Below, one piece after another: positions 8,540-16,829 of a stretch of 64,000 nt of DNA (positions are counted from its first letter, which is position 1; every line of letters begins with the position of its first letter). A program made the position numbers and the translations under genes. The stretch covers positions 620,001 through 684,000 of the forward strand of contig NZ_CP139421.1 of assembly GCF_034119865.1 (NCBI RefSeq), written 5' to 3'. Under the pieces are notes generated by a model. The model saw nothing but the letters and a program-made list of their open reading frames with translations. It was not told the origin of the DNA and searched no databases. The stretch is from Algoriphagus sp. NG3 (lineage in GTDB: Bacteria > Bacteroidota > Bacteroidia > Cytophagales > Cyclobacteriaceae).

Positions 8540-9691
8540 TTAGCTCCGCAATCTTTTCATCATTTCCTCTACTCCTGACAAGTATTTGTCTTTAACGGCG
8601 GGATCGGGTGTGAGATCCCAATTGTTGTCTATTCCATTGCCGCCAATCATAATGCCGTCTTTTCGGGGGATGAAGTACACTCCTTCCATACTGGCTCTAT
8701 AGGTGAGCTCTGGCTGTGGAATTAAGAAGCACAGTTGTCCGGATACCGGCATCAGATCATTATCTCCAAATATCTCTTGAGATCCCAAGCCCGTACAGTT
8801 TACCACACACTTTTGAGGTAAGGCATCGATATCTTCCGGGCTTTTAAAATTTTTGATTTCCACCTTTCCACCTGCAATTAAAAAATCAGACTTCATCATT
8901 TTTAAGTATGCGGGTATGTTGAAGATCGTTGTCGGATTTTTACTCACATTATCGAATTTGAAAGGATTTTCCCTTCTGTTAAGCGGGACACCTTTGGGAT
9001 AAATGAATGACGGTGTTCCCAGCTTGCTCATCAGCTCGTTAGAGTAGTCGGCACGTTGTACCTTTCCAGTATGTATGCTGTAATTATCCATCCATTCTAC
9101 TACTTGGTTTATTCCCAATAGCCGTTGAAAAGTTCGATAGGAGTGTGTACTAGCTTTTTGATACATAGAGGCAAACTCGGGAGTAACATGTTGCGGTAAT
9201 ATTAATCTTGAGGTAGGAGACCATGTCCCAGTTGCCATCGCAGAGGTGATATTTGGATAAGAGTCTTTGGTATATATGACTACCTCATATCCCTTTTGCT
9301 GAAGGGTTATCGCTGTAGTTAATCCGATCACTCCGCATCCTATAACAGCAATTTTCTTCTCCTGGGTTTGATCCACCAATTCAGAAGCAATCAGAGATGT
9401 GCCCCATGAAAGAGACCATCCCGAGCCACCGTGTCCGTAGTTGTGGACAATGGTTTTGTCACCCAAGTCTTGTTTTTCTATTCTGGGTCCGTTTTTTCTA
9501 AAAGGCCTTAATCCGACTGTCTCCTTTATCACCCTGGAAGATGAAACGTTGACTTTTGGAAGTTTTGGTCTGGAAATGAAATTGACATTGGTTGCTATTC
9601 CTGTTGCCGCCGTTGCTCCGGTTGCAATCAGTCCAGTCCCCAAGGCAGCTACGGAAAGTTTTTTGATAAAATCCCTGCGGTTTGTTTCCAT
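8540..9691 (-). CDS. Tat-exported D-amino acid oxidase-like flavoprotein, circularly permuted
   Basis: 383 residues with a twin-arginine signal (NRRDFIKK at 4-11, then a hydrophobic Ala/Gly/Thr-rich stretch), so it should act in the periplasm. The FAD loop GCGVIG is at about 118-123. In classical D-amino acid oxidases this loop is at the extreme N-terminus, while the GFRP...R and HNYGHGG...WG blocks close the C-terminus. Here GLRPFRKNGPRIE (60-72) and HNYGHGGSGWSLSWG (83-97) come before the FAD loop. The protein ends just after MIGGNGIDNNWDLTP, where those blocks would normally follow. All DAAO parts seem present in rotated order: NCTGLGS, the GGNG segment and the active-site-side strands. 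The likely reaction is FAD-dependent oxidation of a D-amino or similar secondary amine substrate. The substrate is unknown. Confidence 0.8.
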   Translation of the reverse strand: METNRRDFIKKLSVAALGTGLIATGATAATGIATNVNFISRPKLPKVNVSSSRVIKETVGLRPFRKNGPRIEKQDLGDKTIVHNYGHGGSGWSLSWGTSLIASELVDQTQEKKIAVIGCGVIGLTTAITLQQKGYEVVIYTKDSYPNITSAMATGTWSPTSRLILPQHVTPEFASMYQKASTHSYRTFQRLLGINQVVEWMDNYSIHTGKVQRADYSNELMSKLGTPSFIYPKGVPLNRRENPFKFDNVSKNPTTIFNIPAYLKMMKSDFLIAGGKVEIKNFKSPEDIDALPQKCVVNCTGLGSQEIFGDNDLMPVSGQLCFLIPQPELTYRASMEGVYFIPRKDGIMIGGNGIDNNWDLTPDPAVKDKYLSGVEEMMKRLRS

Positions 9692-9894
9692 GATGTTTAC
9701 AATAAGTTGATGGTTTAACTAAAACATGGATCGATAGAGAAAATAGATCCGGTAGGAAATCTTGGGCTGGATTGGATAAAAAGAGGAACAGATGCTTTTT
9801 TGGTTATAATGAAATTTAGCAAAAATGGGTTTATTAAAAAATACAGGGTGAATATTTGCTCATAAAATAAGAAAGAGAATAGCAAGATTTGGGT

Positions 9895-9924
9895 TTTGGC
9901 CTAGTATGAATCATTCTACTTTTG
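9895..9924 (+). promoter_or_regulatory. Bacteroidota-type promoter of the alkylation-repair operon
   Basis: TTTG at 9895-9898 and TACTTTTG at 9917-9924 match the -33 TTTG and -7 TAnnTTTG boxes of the Bacteroidota housekeeping sigma factor, with 18 bases between them. The predicted start of transcription is near 9931, about 15 bases before the ATG at 9946. The alternative TTG start at 9922 lies inside the -7 box, which argues against it. Confidence 0.55.
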
Positions 9925-9945
9925 GGTAATCTAGCATTCAGAATT

Positions 9946-10794
9946 ATGAACGAAAGTCAAGTCATCAATTACAATCGGATTGCCGAAGCGATTGCCTACA
10001 TCCAGGCCAACTTCAAGAGGCAGCCTTCACTGGAGGAAATTGCGGAGCAGGTACATCTGAGTCCATTCCATTTCCAGCGTATGTTTAGTGAATGGGCAGG
10101 GGTGAGCCCGAAGAAATTCATGCAGTATGTAAGTGTGGAATACGCCAAGCAACTTTTGCAGGGAAGAGAAGCTACGCTCTTTGATGCAGCGCAAGAAACG
10201 GGGCTATCCGGCACCGGAAGGCTTCATGATCTATTTGTGAAAATAGAAGGAATGACTCCGGGCGAATTCAAAAATGGAGGAGAAAATCTCCAGATCAATT
10301 ACAGCTTTGCCGAAAGCCCTTTTGGAGAAATCATTGTGGCTTCCACGGGAAAGGGGATTTGTCACTTAGCATTTTTCTCGGATCAGGCGGAAGGGGAAGA
10401 GACCTTGAAATCCCGCTTTCCAAATGCAGCGTACAATCAATTGGTAGATGAAATTCAGCAGGAAGCACTGTTTGTTTTTCAGCACGATTGGAGTAAGCTT
10501 AACCGGATCAAATTACACTTGCATGGCACCCCTTTCCAATTGAAAGTCTGGGAGGCGCTGCTGAAGATACCGCAGGGGAATCTCACAACCTATGGTGACA
10601 TAGCTGAGGAAATAGATAAACCTAAAGCTTCCCGTGCTATTGGAACTGCCATAGGGAGTAATCCTGTTGCTTTTCTGATTCCCTGTCATCGCGTGATCCA
10701 ATCCAGCGGGAAAATCGGCGGCTACATGTGGGGGAACACCCGAAAGTCAGCAATTATCGGTTGGGAAGCTGCCCAGCTGAATGCAGAGAAATAA
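9946..10794 (+). CDS. AraC-type regulator fused to methylguanine-DNA methyltransferase (Ada-like)
   Basis: 282 residues from the ATG at 9946. An in-frame TTG at 9922 would add 8 residues but falls in the promoter. Residues about 8-108 form an AraC helix-turn-helix pair (SLEEIAEQVHLSPFHFQRMF and LFDAAQETGLSGTGRL). Residues about 118-278 are an Ogt/MGMT domain with the acceptor cysteine in PCHRV (Cys247) and the binding wing GGYMWG. The enzyme accepts alkyl groups from O6-alkylguanine irreversibly. The N-terminal zinc domain of E. coli Ada that senses methyl phosphotriesters is missing, so the signal for activation must differ or activation may be weak. It lies 9 bases before alkB in one operon. 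Confidence 0.85.
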   Translation: MNESQVINYNRIAEAIAYIQANFKRQPSLEEIAEQVHLSPFHFQRMFSEWAGVSPKKFMQYVSVEYAKQLLQGREATLFDAAQETGLSGTGRLHDLFVKIEGMTPGEFKNGGENLQINYSFAESPFGEIIVASTGKGICHLAFFSDQAEGEETLKSRFPNAAYNQLVDEIQQEALFVFQHDWSKLNRIKLHLHGTPFQLKVWEALLKIPQGNLTTYGDIAEEIDKPKASRAIGTAIGSNPVAFLIPCHRVIQSSGKIGGYMWGNTRKSAIIGWEAAQLNAEK

Positions 10795-10803
10795 CCTAGT
10801 GAT

Positions 10804-11412
10804 ATGGATTTGTTCAATCAGGATTCTTTCGAAGAAGTAAACTTACTGCCCAAAGATGGGACGGTGAATTACTATGGCAAGATTATGTCTACAAATCAAG
10901 CATTGAGCTACTTCGATTATTTATTGAATCAGATTCAATGGAAGAACGATGTGGCTGTTATTTTTGGAAAACGCATAGAGACCAAGCGGAAAGTGGCCTG
11001 GTATGCTGAAAAGCCTTTCGAATACACCTATTCCAATCATACCAAAACAGCATTACCCTGGACCAAAGAATTATTGGAGCTTAAAGAGTTGGTAGAAAAG
11101 AAAACAGGGGAGACATTCAATTCCTGCCTGCTGAATCTGTACCACAATGGAAGCGAGGGGATGGCTTGGCATAGCGATGGGGAGACCGATCTGAAAAAAG
11201 ATGGAGCCATTGCTTCGGTGAGTTTTGGTGCTGAACGTAAATTCTCCTTCAAGCATAAGGTTTCCAAAGAGACCGTCTCTCAGATTTTGGAAAATGGTAG
11301 CCTGCTCGTGATGAAAGGAACCACACAGACACATTGGATGCATAGACTTCCACCCACCAAGCTGGTTTCCAGACCAAGAGTGAATTTGACCTTTAGGACT
11401 ATAGTGAGGTAA
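10804..11412 (+). CDS. alkB: AlkB-family DNA dioxygenase
   Basis: 202 residues. Iron(II) ligands are seen in WHSDGE (His123, Asp125) and in the THWMHRLP region (His180), and the 2-oxoglutarate/nucleotide contact RVNLTFR lies at 192-198. SFGAERKFSFKHK is the core strand typical of the short ALKBH2/3-like bacterial group. The enzyme oxidatively removes methyl groups from 1-methyladenine and 3-methylcytosine in DNA. Following the Ada-like gene by 9 bases, it makes a two-gene alkylation-damage operon. It ends at a strong bidirectional terminator. Confidence 0.88.
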   Translation: MDLFNQDSFEEVNLLPKDGTVNYYGKIMSTNQALSYFDYLLNQIQWKNDVAVIFGKRIETKRKVAWYAEKPFEYTYSNHTKTALPWTKELLELKELVEKKTGETFNSCLLNLYHNGSEGMAWHSDGETDLKKDGAIASVSFGAERKFSFKHKVSKETVSQILENGSLLVMKGTTQTHWMHRLPPTKLVSRPRVNLTFRTIVR

Positions 11413-11422
11413 GGCATAAAAA

Positions 11423-11456
11423 AAATGCGTTGTGCCTCCATTGGCACAACGCATTT
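11423..11456. terminator. bidirectional terminator between alkB and susD
   Basis: A perfect 14-bp stem (11423-11436 with 11443-11456) has a 6-base loop. An A run precedes and a T-rich tail follows, so it can serve both the rightward alkB transcript and the leftward susCD transcript. Confidence 0.85.
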
Positions 11457-11504
11457 ACTTTTTAATCAGCTTCATTTATAAGGTTTCTGGAACCTATGGA
11501 TAGC

Positions 11505-13013
11505 TTATAAGCCTGGTGGTGTGTACCAAGCTCCCTCACCATCAGAGGTATTTATACCATCTGCTGCTGATTGACCTCCAAATGTGTATTCGGGAAGACC
11601 GAGTACAAGCATCTCCGTGATAGGAACAGGAAAGTGAAGTAATACTCCCCTTTGTAGAATTCCTCTTCGCCTTGCATCCATGAATGGAATCGCCCAATCG
11701 GTTCTACAGACTTCTATATCCCGCTCGTCCCAGATCGTTTGAAGCACTTCCTGGTCAGTCAGCGTATTTGGAAGAGGTTCTAGTCCGCCGACAGTTATTC
11801 TATTCCCTTCATTTAGGATATCAATCGCTGCTTGCGTATTTCCTGTCATCACCTCTGCCTCGGCTATGATCAATTGATTGATGTAATCAAAGAAATAAGG
11901 GATAGGCCCTATCCCGCCTCCTCTATAGAATTCATCCCATCTGCCAATGCGGTAGTTGCTTCTCAGCTGAGCTCCCCGGGTAAGATTGAAACGGGACATA
12001 TCTTCCTCGTAGAAATAATACAACTCCAATCTTTTGTCGTCCGAAGTGGCAGGAGGGAGTAAGGCTGTGGCTTCCAGAGGATATCTTTTAGGGTAGGAAG
12101 GATCGAAAATCCGGATGATTCTATGATCAATTCTAAAATACCAGTCAAGACCCGAAATCTCCACAAAAGCATTGTCCCAATTTGAGCCATCTTGTACAAT
12201 GATGTAATCATCCGTAATTCCCCCTTTGGCCAATTCTTTAATTTTTGCCCAATCATTTGCATCATTTTGAGCCTTAGTCCGGCTTCTGGTCATCATGAAA
12301 TGAGCTGAATACGTACTTGCCAATCGTGCAAGGTCAGCATCTCCCATAGGAGAGGGGGTATTGATGAATGTAGGGTCTAGCTGGAATGAGGAAGAAGTGG
12401 CCAACTCAATCACTTTGTCTAGATCCGCCAAAGCGATATCCATTACATCATCGTATGGCTGCAGTTCTATGGTAGTAAGATCCGTATCCTTGTCCACTAC
12501 ATATCCTTGATCGTAGGTAGAAGCAAGGTAGCCTTCCGCCATCCCCTTGGCAAAGTAGGCAGCTGCTAATACCATTTGAGTGTCTGTTCCATTGGTTCCG
12601 ATTTCCACCCCTTCATTTTCGATCAGCCGGATCACATCTACCGCAGAGGAAATGGCAGAGTTGGTCAGCTTAAACGGATTGTCAATTATTCCCGCCCGAT
12701 TGGAGTTTGCCAGGCTGTTTGCAAACTGTGGTCTGGGCTCTACTTTGAATTCAGACCACCAATTGCTCACATTGTTGGTCATGGTAGTATGATCAGCGGT
12801 ATGCTCAAGGTTTACCTGTCCTCTATATGCACGGAATAGCCCATATAAATTGGAGAAGGCTCCTGCCACTACTCCCTTTAGATCGTCAGGAGTTGCCAAT
12901 ACTTTGTCGGTATTGGGATTGTTTAGGTTCTCTACATCTAGATCTGCGCAAGCCGATAGAAATATAGTTCCGGTAAGGATTGCTCCTATATATATATTCA
13001 GTGATTTTTTCAT
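11505..13013 (-). CDS. susD: SusD/RagB-type outer-membrane lipoprotein
   Basis: 502 residues with a lipoprotein signal (LSAC, lipidated Cys22), followed by the SusD-like start DLDVENLNNPNTDKVLATPDDL and tetratricopeptide-like helices. The C-terminal RagB/SusD block includes YFFDYINQLIIAEAEVMTGN. SusD proteins cap the SusC porin on the cell surface and hand over oligomeric nutrients. It begins 16 bases after the susC stop, in the usual susC-susD order. No glycoside hydrolase, peptidase or sigma/anti-sigma gene accompanies the pair, so the substrate is open. The gene symbol denotes the family only. Confidence 0.9.
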   Translation of the reverse strand: MKKSLNIYIGAILTGTIFLSACADLDVENLNNPNTDKVLATPDDLKGVVAGAFSNLYGLFRAYRGQVNLEHTADHTTMTNNVSNWWSEFKVEPRPQFANSLANSNRAGIIDNPFKLTNSAISSAVDVIRLIENEGVEIGTNGTDTQMVLAAAYFAKGMAEGYLASTYDQGYVVDKDTDLTTIELQPYDDVMDIALADLDKVIELATSSSFQLDPTFINTPSPMGDADLARLASTYSAHFMMTRSRTKAQNDANDWAKIKELAKGGITDDYIIVQDGSNWDNAFVEISGLDWYFRIDHRIIRIFDPSYPKRYPLEATALLPPATSDDKRLELYYFYEEDMSRFNLTRGAQLRSNYRIGRWDEFYRGGGIGPIPYFFDYINQLIIAEAEVMTGNTQAAIDILNEGNRITVGGLEPLPNTLTDQEVLQTIWDERDIEVCRTDWAIPFMDARRRGILQRGVLLHFPVPITEMLVLGLPEYTFGGQSAADGINTSDGEGAWYTPPGL

Positions 13014-13029
13014 AATGATAATTTTAGAA

Positions 13030-16000
13030 TTAGAATCTTAATTCAATTGCTGCTGTGAATGTTCTGAACATGGGATACACATAGGAATCAGACCTGAAGG
13101 TGGTGGGATCCCCAGCACTTAAGGAGGCTACCTCAGGATCAAATCCGGAGTAGTCCGTGAACGTCAGCAGATTTCTGCCGATAAGAGAAAATTTGGCGTC
13201 ATAAAACAATCTCCCTATTCCAATGGAATTCATCATAGCCTCATCTATTCTATAAGTCAGAGCAACCTCACGCAACTTCATGTAGGTGGCTTTTTCCACA
13301 AAATGCTTGGCAGGGGCTGCACCGTTATAAAGGCTTGTGGCTCCGGAATAATAAGGGACGGATTTACGCTGACCTTCTGGTTTGCCGAACTGGTCGAGAT
13401 CGCCATGACGCTCCTGGAAGTATAGGTTTTGCTTGGATGAGTTGTAAATGTCGCCACCTATCTGAGCATCCAAGAGTACAAATAGCGATAAGTTTTTATA
13501 GCGTAGCGTATTATTCAGTCCCATGATCAGATCAGGTGCGCTATTTCCGATTTTGGCATCAAGTTTTTGACCGGTGGTCGGATCATATAGAATGACAGCC
13601 GTCTCAGCTTTCGTGTTTTCTGTCCCTGCTGGCACCATGTATCCATCTGAATTCTGTTCAAAATCAGCAGGGGTCTTATTGGATTCTGAGTTGGGCAAGT
13701 ATCCCGAGATATTGGTTATATATCCGCTATCGTCCAGAATAAAATCGCTGGCTGATTCTGCAAACACATTCCCATACATCACACCGAACTGCTCGCCTTC
13801 GGCAATTCTGAACATACCGCTTGTGATCCCATCACCACGTAAAATGGTAGGAACTCCTAAGTATTCCACTGTTGATTTTGAATTACTGGCTACTATATTG
13901 AAGTTCCAGGAGAAATTTTTCTTTTCTATTAAAAATGACCCCAAGCTTAGCTCATAAGCATGGGTGCGTACTGTTCCCGCATTTCTCCATTGATCACCAA
14001 ATCCGGCGACACTGGACAGGGGAACCAAAAGAATCTGATCATCAGCCTTGATGTTGGCATAATTAAACTCGAAAGACCACTTCTTTAGGAAATTCGCATT
14101 TATCCCTACCTCAAATTCTCCGATCTTGGATGGCTTGAGGTCCTTATTGCCAAGTACATCCTTGGAAGCAACTCCTCTATCCAGGTCAAACGTTTCGTAT
14201 TGCGCTTGAAACCGAGGTCTAGCTCCAGATGTTCCATAGGATGCTCTTAGTTTTAACTCTTGAACCCCTGGTATTTGGAGATCTTCGGATACCCGATAGG
14301 CAGCGGTCCCTCTGTAGAATAGTTGGTAGCGCTCATCTTCACCAAACAACGAGGATCCATCACGGCGGATTAACCCTTCAATTATGTACTTGTCCTTGTA
14401 ATCAAATCCCATGTTCAAGAAGAGGTTTTCTGCTCGAATATCTGTTATATAGTTAGTTACATCTAATGTAGTAGGATCTACATTATTGAATCTAGGGATG
14501 TCAATTACTGCAAAATTGGAACCTTCTATCTCCGTTCTTTCATCCGTGTATTTCTCAAATTGATATCTGAGTGTCACCAGTGTATTCCATTCTCCAAACT
14601 TCTTTTGGGCATAGATTGAAGCAGTTGCCACCTCTGCGCTTTTGTTTCTCCAATCCTGATAAAGTGAGCCTAGTCCTCCCTCAGGTCTGTTTTGTGTTAC
14701 ATAGCCCTTAGGGGTATAGTTTTCGTTGGTGTTCCATTCTCTGTCCATGGAGTATTGTCCCTCTACTGTTAACCAGCTGAGGATTTTGTAATTTGCCTGG
14801 ATATTCTGTAGCAACCTTCTCCTGTCTCTTCTGAAAAACCTGTTTCGTACCTCGTATAAAGGATTCTGTAGATTGCTTTGAGATCTTGGCAAAATTCCTC
14901 CGTCCCTGTTGGCGAATAAATCCTGATCGGGTTCGTGTGCAAGAACTGGGTAAAACAAGCCGCTCTGTCCATTCTCTCCATTGTTTGGACTATCGGTATT
15001 GACATACAATGTGCTGCTTGTCAACTTGATTTTGTCCGTTAGTTGATGATCCACATTGAGACGCAAACTTTGCCTCTTATAAGCGGGCATATCCACTACG
15101 ATCCCGCCCTGGTTTAGATTTTCAAATCCCAGAAAGAAATTTGTCTTTGCACCTGTATTGGCAACAGAGACATTCGTGGTATAGAAAGGTTGGGCTTTAA
15201 AGAGCAATTCCTGATTGTTAAATGTCTGTGGGTACTCATTATCCATGATTCCATCTTCCTCTTCCACGCGGGTATTTGGATTGTTTGGATTGGTCAATAC
15301 AAAGCTGCCGTCAGGGTTCAACTGATACCTATGGTGATAGGATAGGGGTACCTGATTCGCCAGGTAGCTGTTTCCCAATTCCTGACGTACCGTTACTCTT
15401 GTCACACCATCTCTGTCGGCACCTCTTTTGGTAATGATCTGAATCACACCATTTCCAGCCAGTGATCCATAAAGAGAAGAGGCCGCAGCTCCTTTAAGCA
15501 CTTCTATACTTTCCACATCATTCATATTGATATCTGCCAAGCTTCCCTGGGTGATTACTCCATCCACAATGATCAGTGGTTGCTGATCTCCGGATATGGC
15601 AGTCACCCCTCTAAGTCTGATCGTAGGGGCTGTTCCCGGTCTTCCGGTACCCTGTACAATCTGTACACCGGAAACTTTCCCACGAATGGCATTTCCGGGA
15701 TCTGTGGCCGGAGCTTCCTGAAGTAGTTCCTTATCCACTTTTCCTATGGCGAAGCCGAGTTTTTTAGTGGGGGTGCCCACCGCCACACCAGTTACGATCA
15801 CTTCACCCAGGTCACTTATTGAAGATTGCAACGTGACATTGATAGTTGATCGATTTCCGACTGTTTCCTCTAAGGTGCTGTGACCAACGAACGAGAACAT
15901 CAATACGGATTCTGCATTCGGAACAGTGATCGTGTAATTACCATCCATGTCAGCGATCACTCCATCGGTGGTGCCTTTGATCTGGATACTGGCTCCTGGG

Positions 16001-16113
16001 ATGGGGAGCCCGTCTTCGGAGGATTCTACCTTTCCTGACACAGTCAGAGACTGGGCCAGAAGGTTTCCTGTTGACAGAAATGCCAACAAGATAATTAGTC
16101 TAAGTTTTTTCAT
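13030..16113 (-). CDS. susC: SusC/RagA-type TonB-dependent transporter
   Basis: 1027 residues. After a signal peptide ending near LLAQS comes a carboxypeptidase-D regulatory-like domain (VSGKVESSEDGLPIPGASI, about 24-95). The SusC plug has the segments SDLGEVIVTG, PLIIVDGV and IEVLKGAAASSLYGS, and a 22-strand barrel ends in TAAIELRF with a terminal Phe. The plug and lid domains let TonB-ExbBD energy pull substrate through. It is co-transcribed with susD from a long AT-rich upstream region. No N-terminal sigma-regulator (STN) domain is present, so it does not look like a signalling transporter. Confidence 0.92.
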   Translation of the reverse strand: MKKLRLIILLAFLSTGNLLAQSLTVSGKVESSEDGLPIPGASIQIKGTTDGVIADMDGNYTITVPNAESVLMFSFVGHSTLEETVGNRSTINVTLQSSISDLGEVIVTGVAVGTPTKKLGFAIGKVDKELLQEAPATDPGNAIRGKVSGVQIVQGTGRPGTAPTIRLRGVTAISGDQQPLIIVDGVITQGSLADINMNDVESIEVLKGAAASSLYGSLAGNGVIQIITKRGADRDGVTRVTVRQELGNSYLANQVPLSYHHRYQLNPDGSFVLTNPNNPNTRVEEEDGIMDNEYPQTFNNQELLFKAQPFYTTNVSVANTGAKTNFFLGFENLNQGGIVVDMPAYKRQSLRLNVDHQLTDKIKLTSSTLYVNTDSPNNGENGQSGLFYPVLAHEPDQDLFANRDGGILPRSQSNLQNPLYEVRNRFFRRDRRRLLQNIQANYKILSWLTVEGQYSMDREWNTNENYTPKGYVTQNRPEGGLGSLYQDWRNKSAEVATASIYAQKKFGEWNTLVTLRYQFEKYTDERTEIEGSNFAVIDIPRFNNVDPTTLDVTNYITDIRAENLFLNMGFDYKDKYIIEGLIRRDGSSLFGEDERYQLFYRGTAAYRVSEDLQIPGVQELKLRASYGTSGARPRFQAQYETFDLDRGVASKDVLGNKDLKPSKIGEFEVGINANFLKKWSFEFNYANIKADDQILLVPLSSVAGFGDQWRNAGTVRTHAYELSLGSFLIEKKNFSWNFNIVASNSKSTVEYLGVPTILRGDGITSGMFRIAEGEQFGVMYGNVFAESASDFILDDSGYITNISGYLPNSESNKTPADFEQNSDGYMVPAGTENTKAETAVILYDPTTGQKLDAKIGNSAPDLIMGLNNTLRYKNLSLFVLLDAQIGGDIYNSSKQNLYFQERHGDLDQFGKPEGQRKSVPYYSGATSLYNGAAPAKHFVEKATYMKLREVALTYRIDEAMMNSIGIGRLFYDAKFSLIGRNLLTFTDYSGFDPEVASLSAGDPTTFRSDSYVYPMFRTFTAAIELRF

Positions 16114-16829
16114 TTAGTTGAGATTTGGTTAATAAGTCACTAATTCTATTGAAAAAATGATAGCCATATCAGGTTTATTTTACAGAAATGACAACTAAAA
16201 AGAGGGGCAAATACTATATTTCAAGAGGCTGATTTTTGCAGTATTTATTAGAATAGAAATAAAATTTTTCGAATTATAATTTTGTATTTAAGTTGTAGTT
16301 ACTTTTCCCTATTTACATGAGTGGTTGTTTGAAAAATAAAAATAGGGTTTAAAAACAATAAATTTTACTTTGATTATTGTAATTATTGCAAAATTAGGTT
16401 TAAAATTAAATCAAATTTCATTGATTTTTTGTTTTTTATCAGGATTATGGTTCGTTTTGTTCTCGTTGAATTCCATGGGTTAATTTTCTATGTAGGAGTG
16501 GGACGATGTTCAAACTCTCCATCTGGCCTCGTTGCTGATAATCGTAGTAATAAAAACCAAATATGAACTGAGCAATGAAAACAATGAAAAACACTCCTTT
16601 TATTCATTATTGCTTATTGCGGGATATACGGAATATGGTTCCGAAAATCAGATTTATGTTCTCTTTACCTGGTGAAATTGCTATTCATACCCCTTCAAAT
16701 CACCGAGCCTGTATTTTTTCTTTGCTTAATCCAAGGATAGCAGTACTTTGAACGCACTATTAAACCCAAAACGAATACGAGTATATAAACCATAAACTTT
16801 AACCAAGAGATCATTTGAAATCGAGCAAA
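16114..16829. other. divergent intergenic region between susC and the tldD homologue
   Basis: About 700 bases, strongly AT-rich between 16200 and 16440, with runs of A and T that suit promoters for both directions. A minus-strand TAnnTTTG-like box (TAATTTTG) lies at about 16386-16394, but its partner box is badly spaced, so no promoter is called. No open frame or RNA was recognised. Confidence 0.4.

Noticed and set aside
9922-9945. TTG start of the AraC-Ogt gene
   Set aside because: It lies inside the predicted -7 promoter box; ATG 9946 is preferred.
16386-16413. susC promoter (TAATTTTG with CAAA partner on the minus strand)
   Set aside because: The two boxes are only 15 bases apart, too close for the Bacteroidota consensus, and nearly 280 bases from the start codon.
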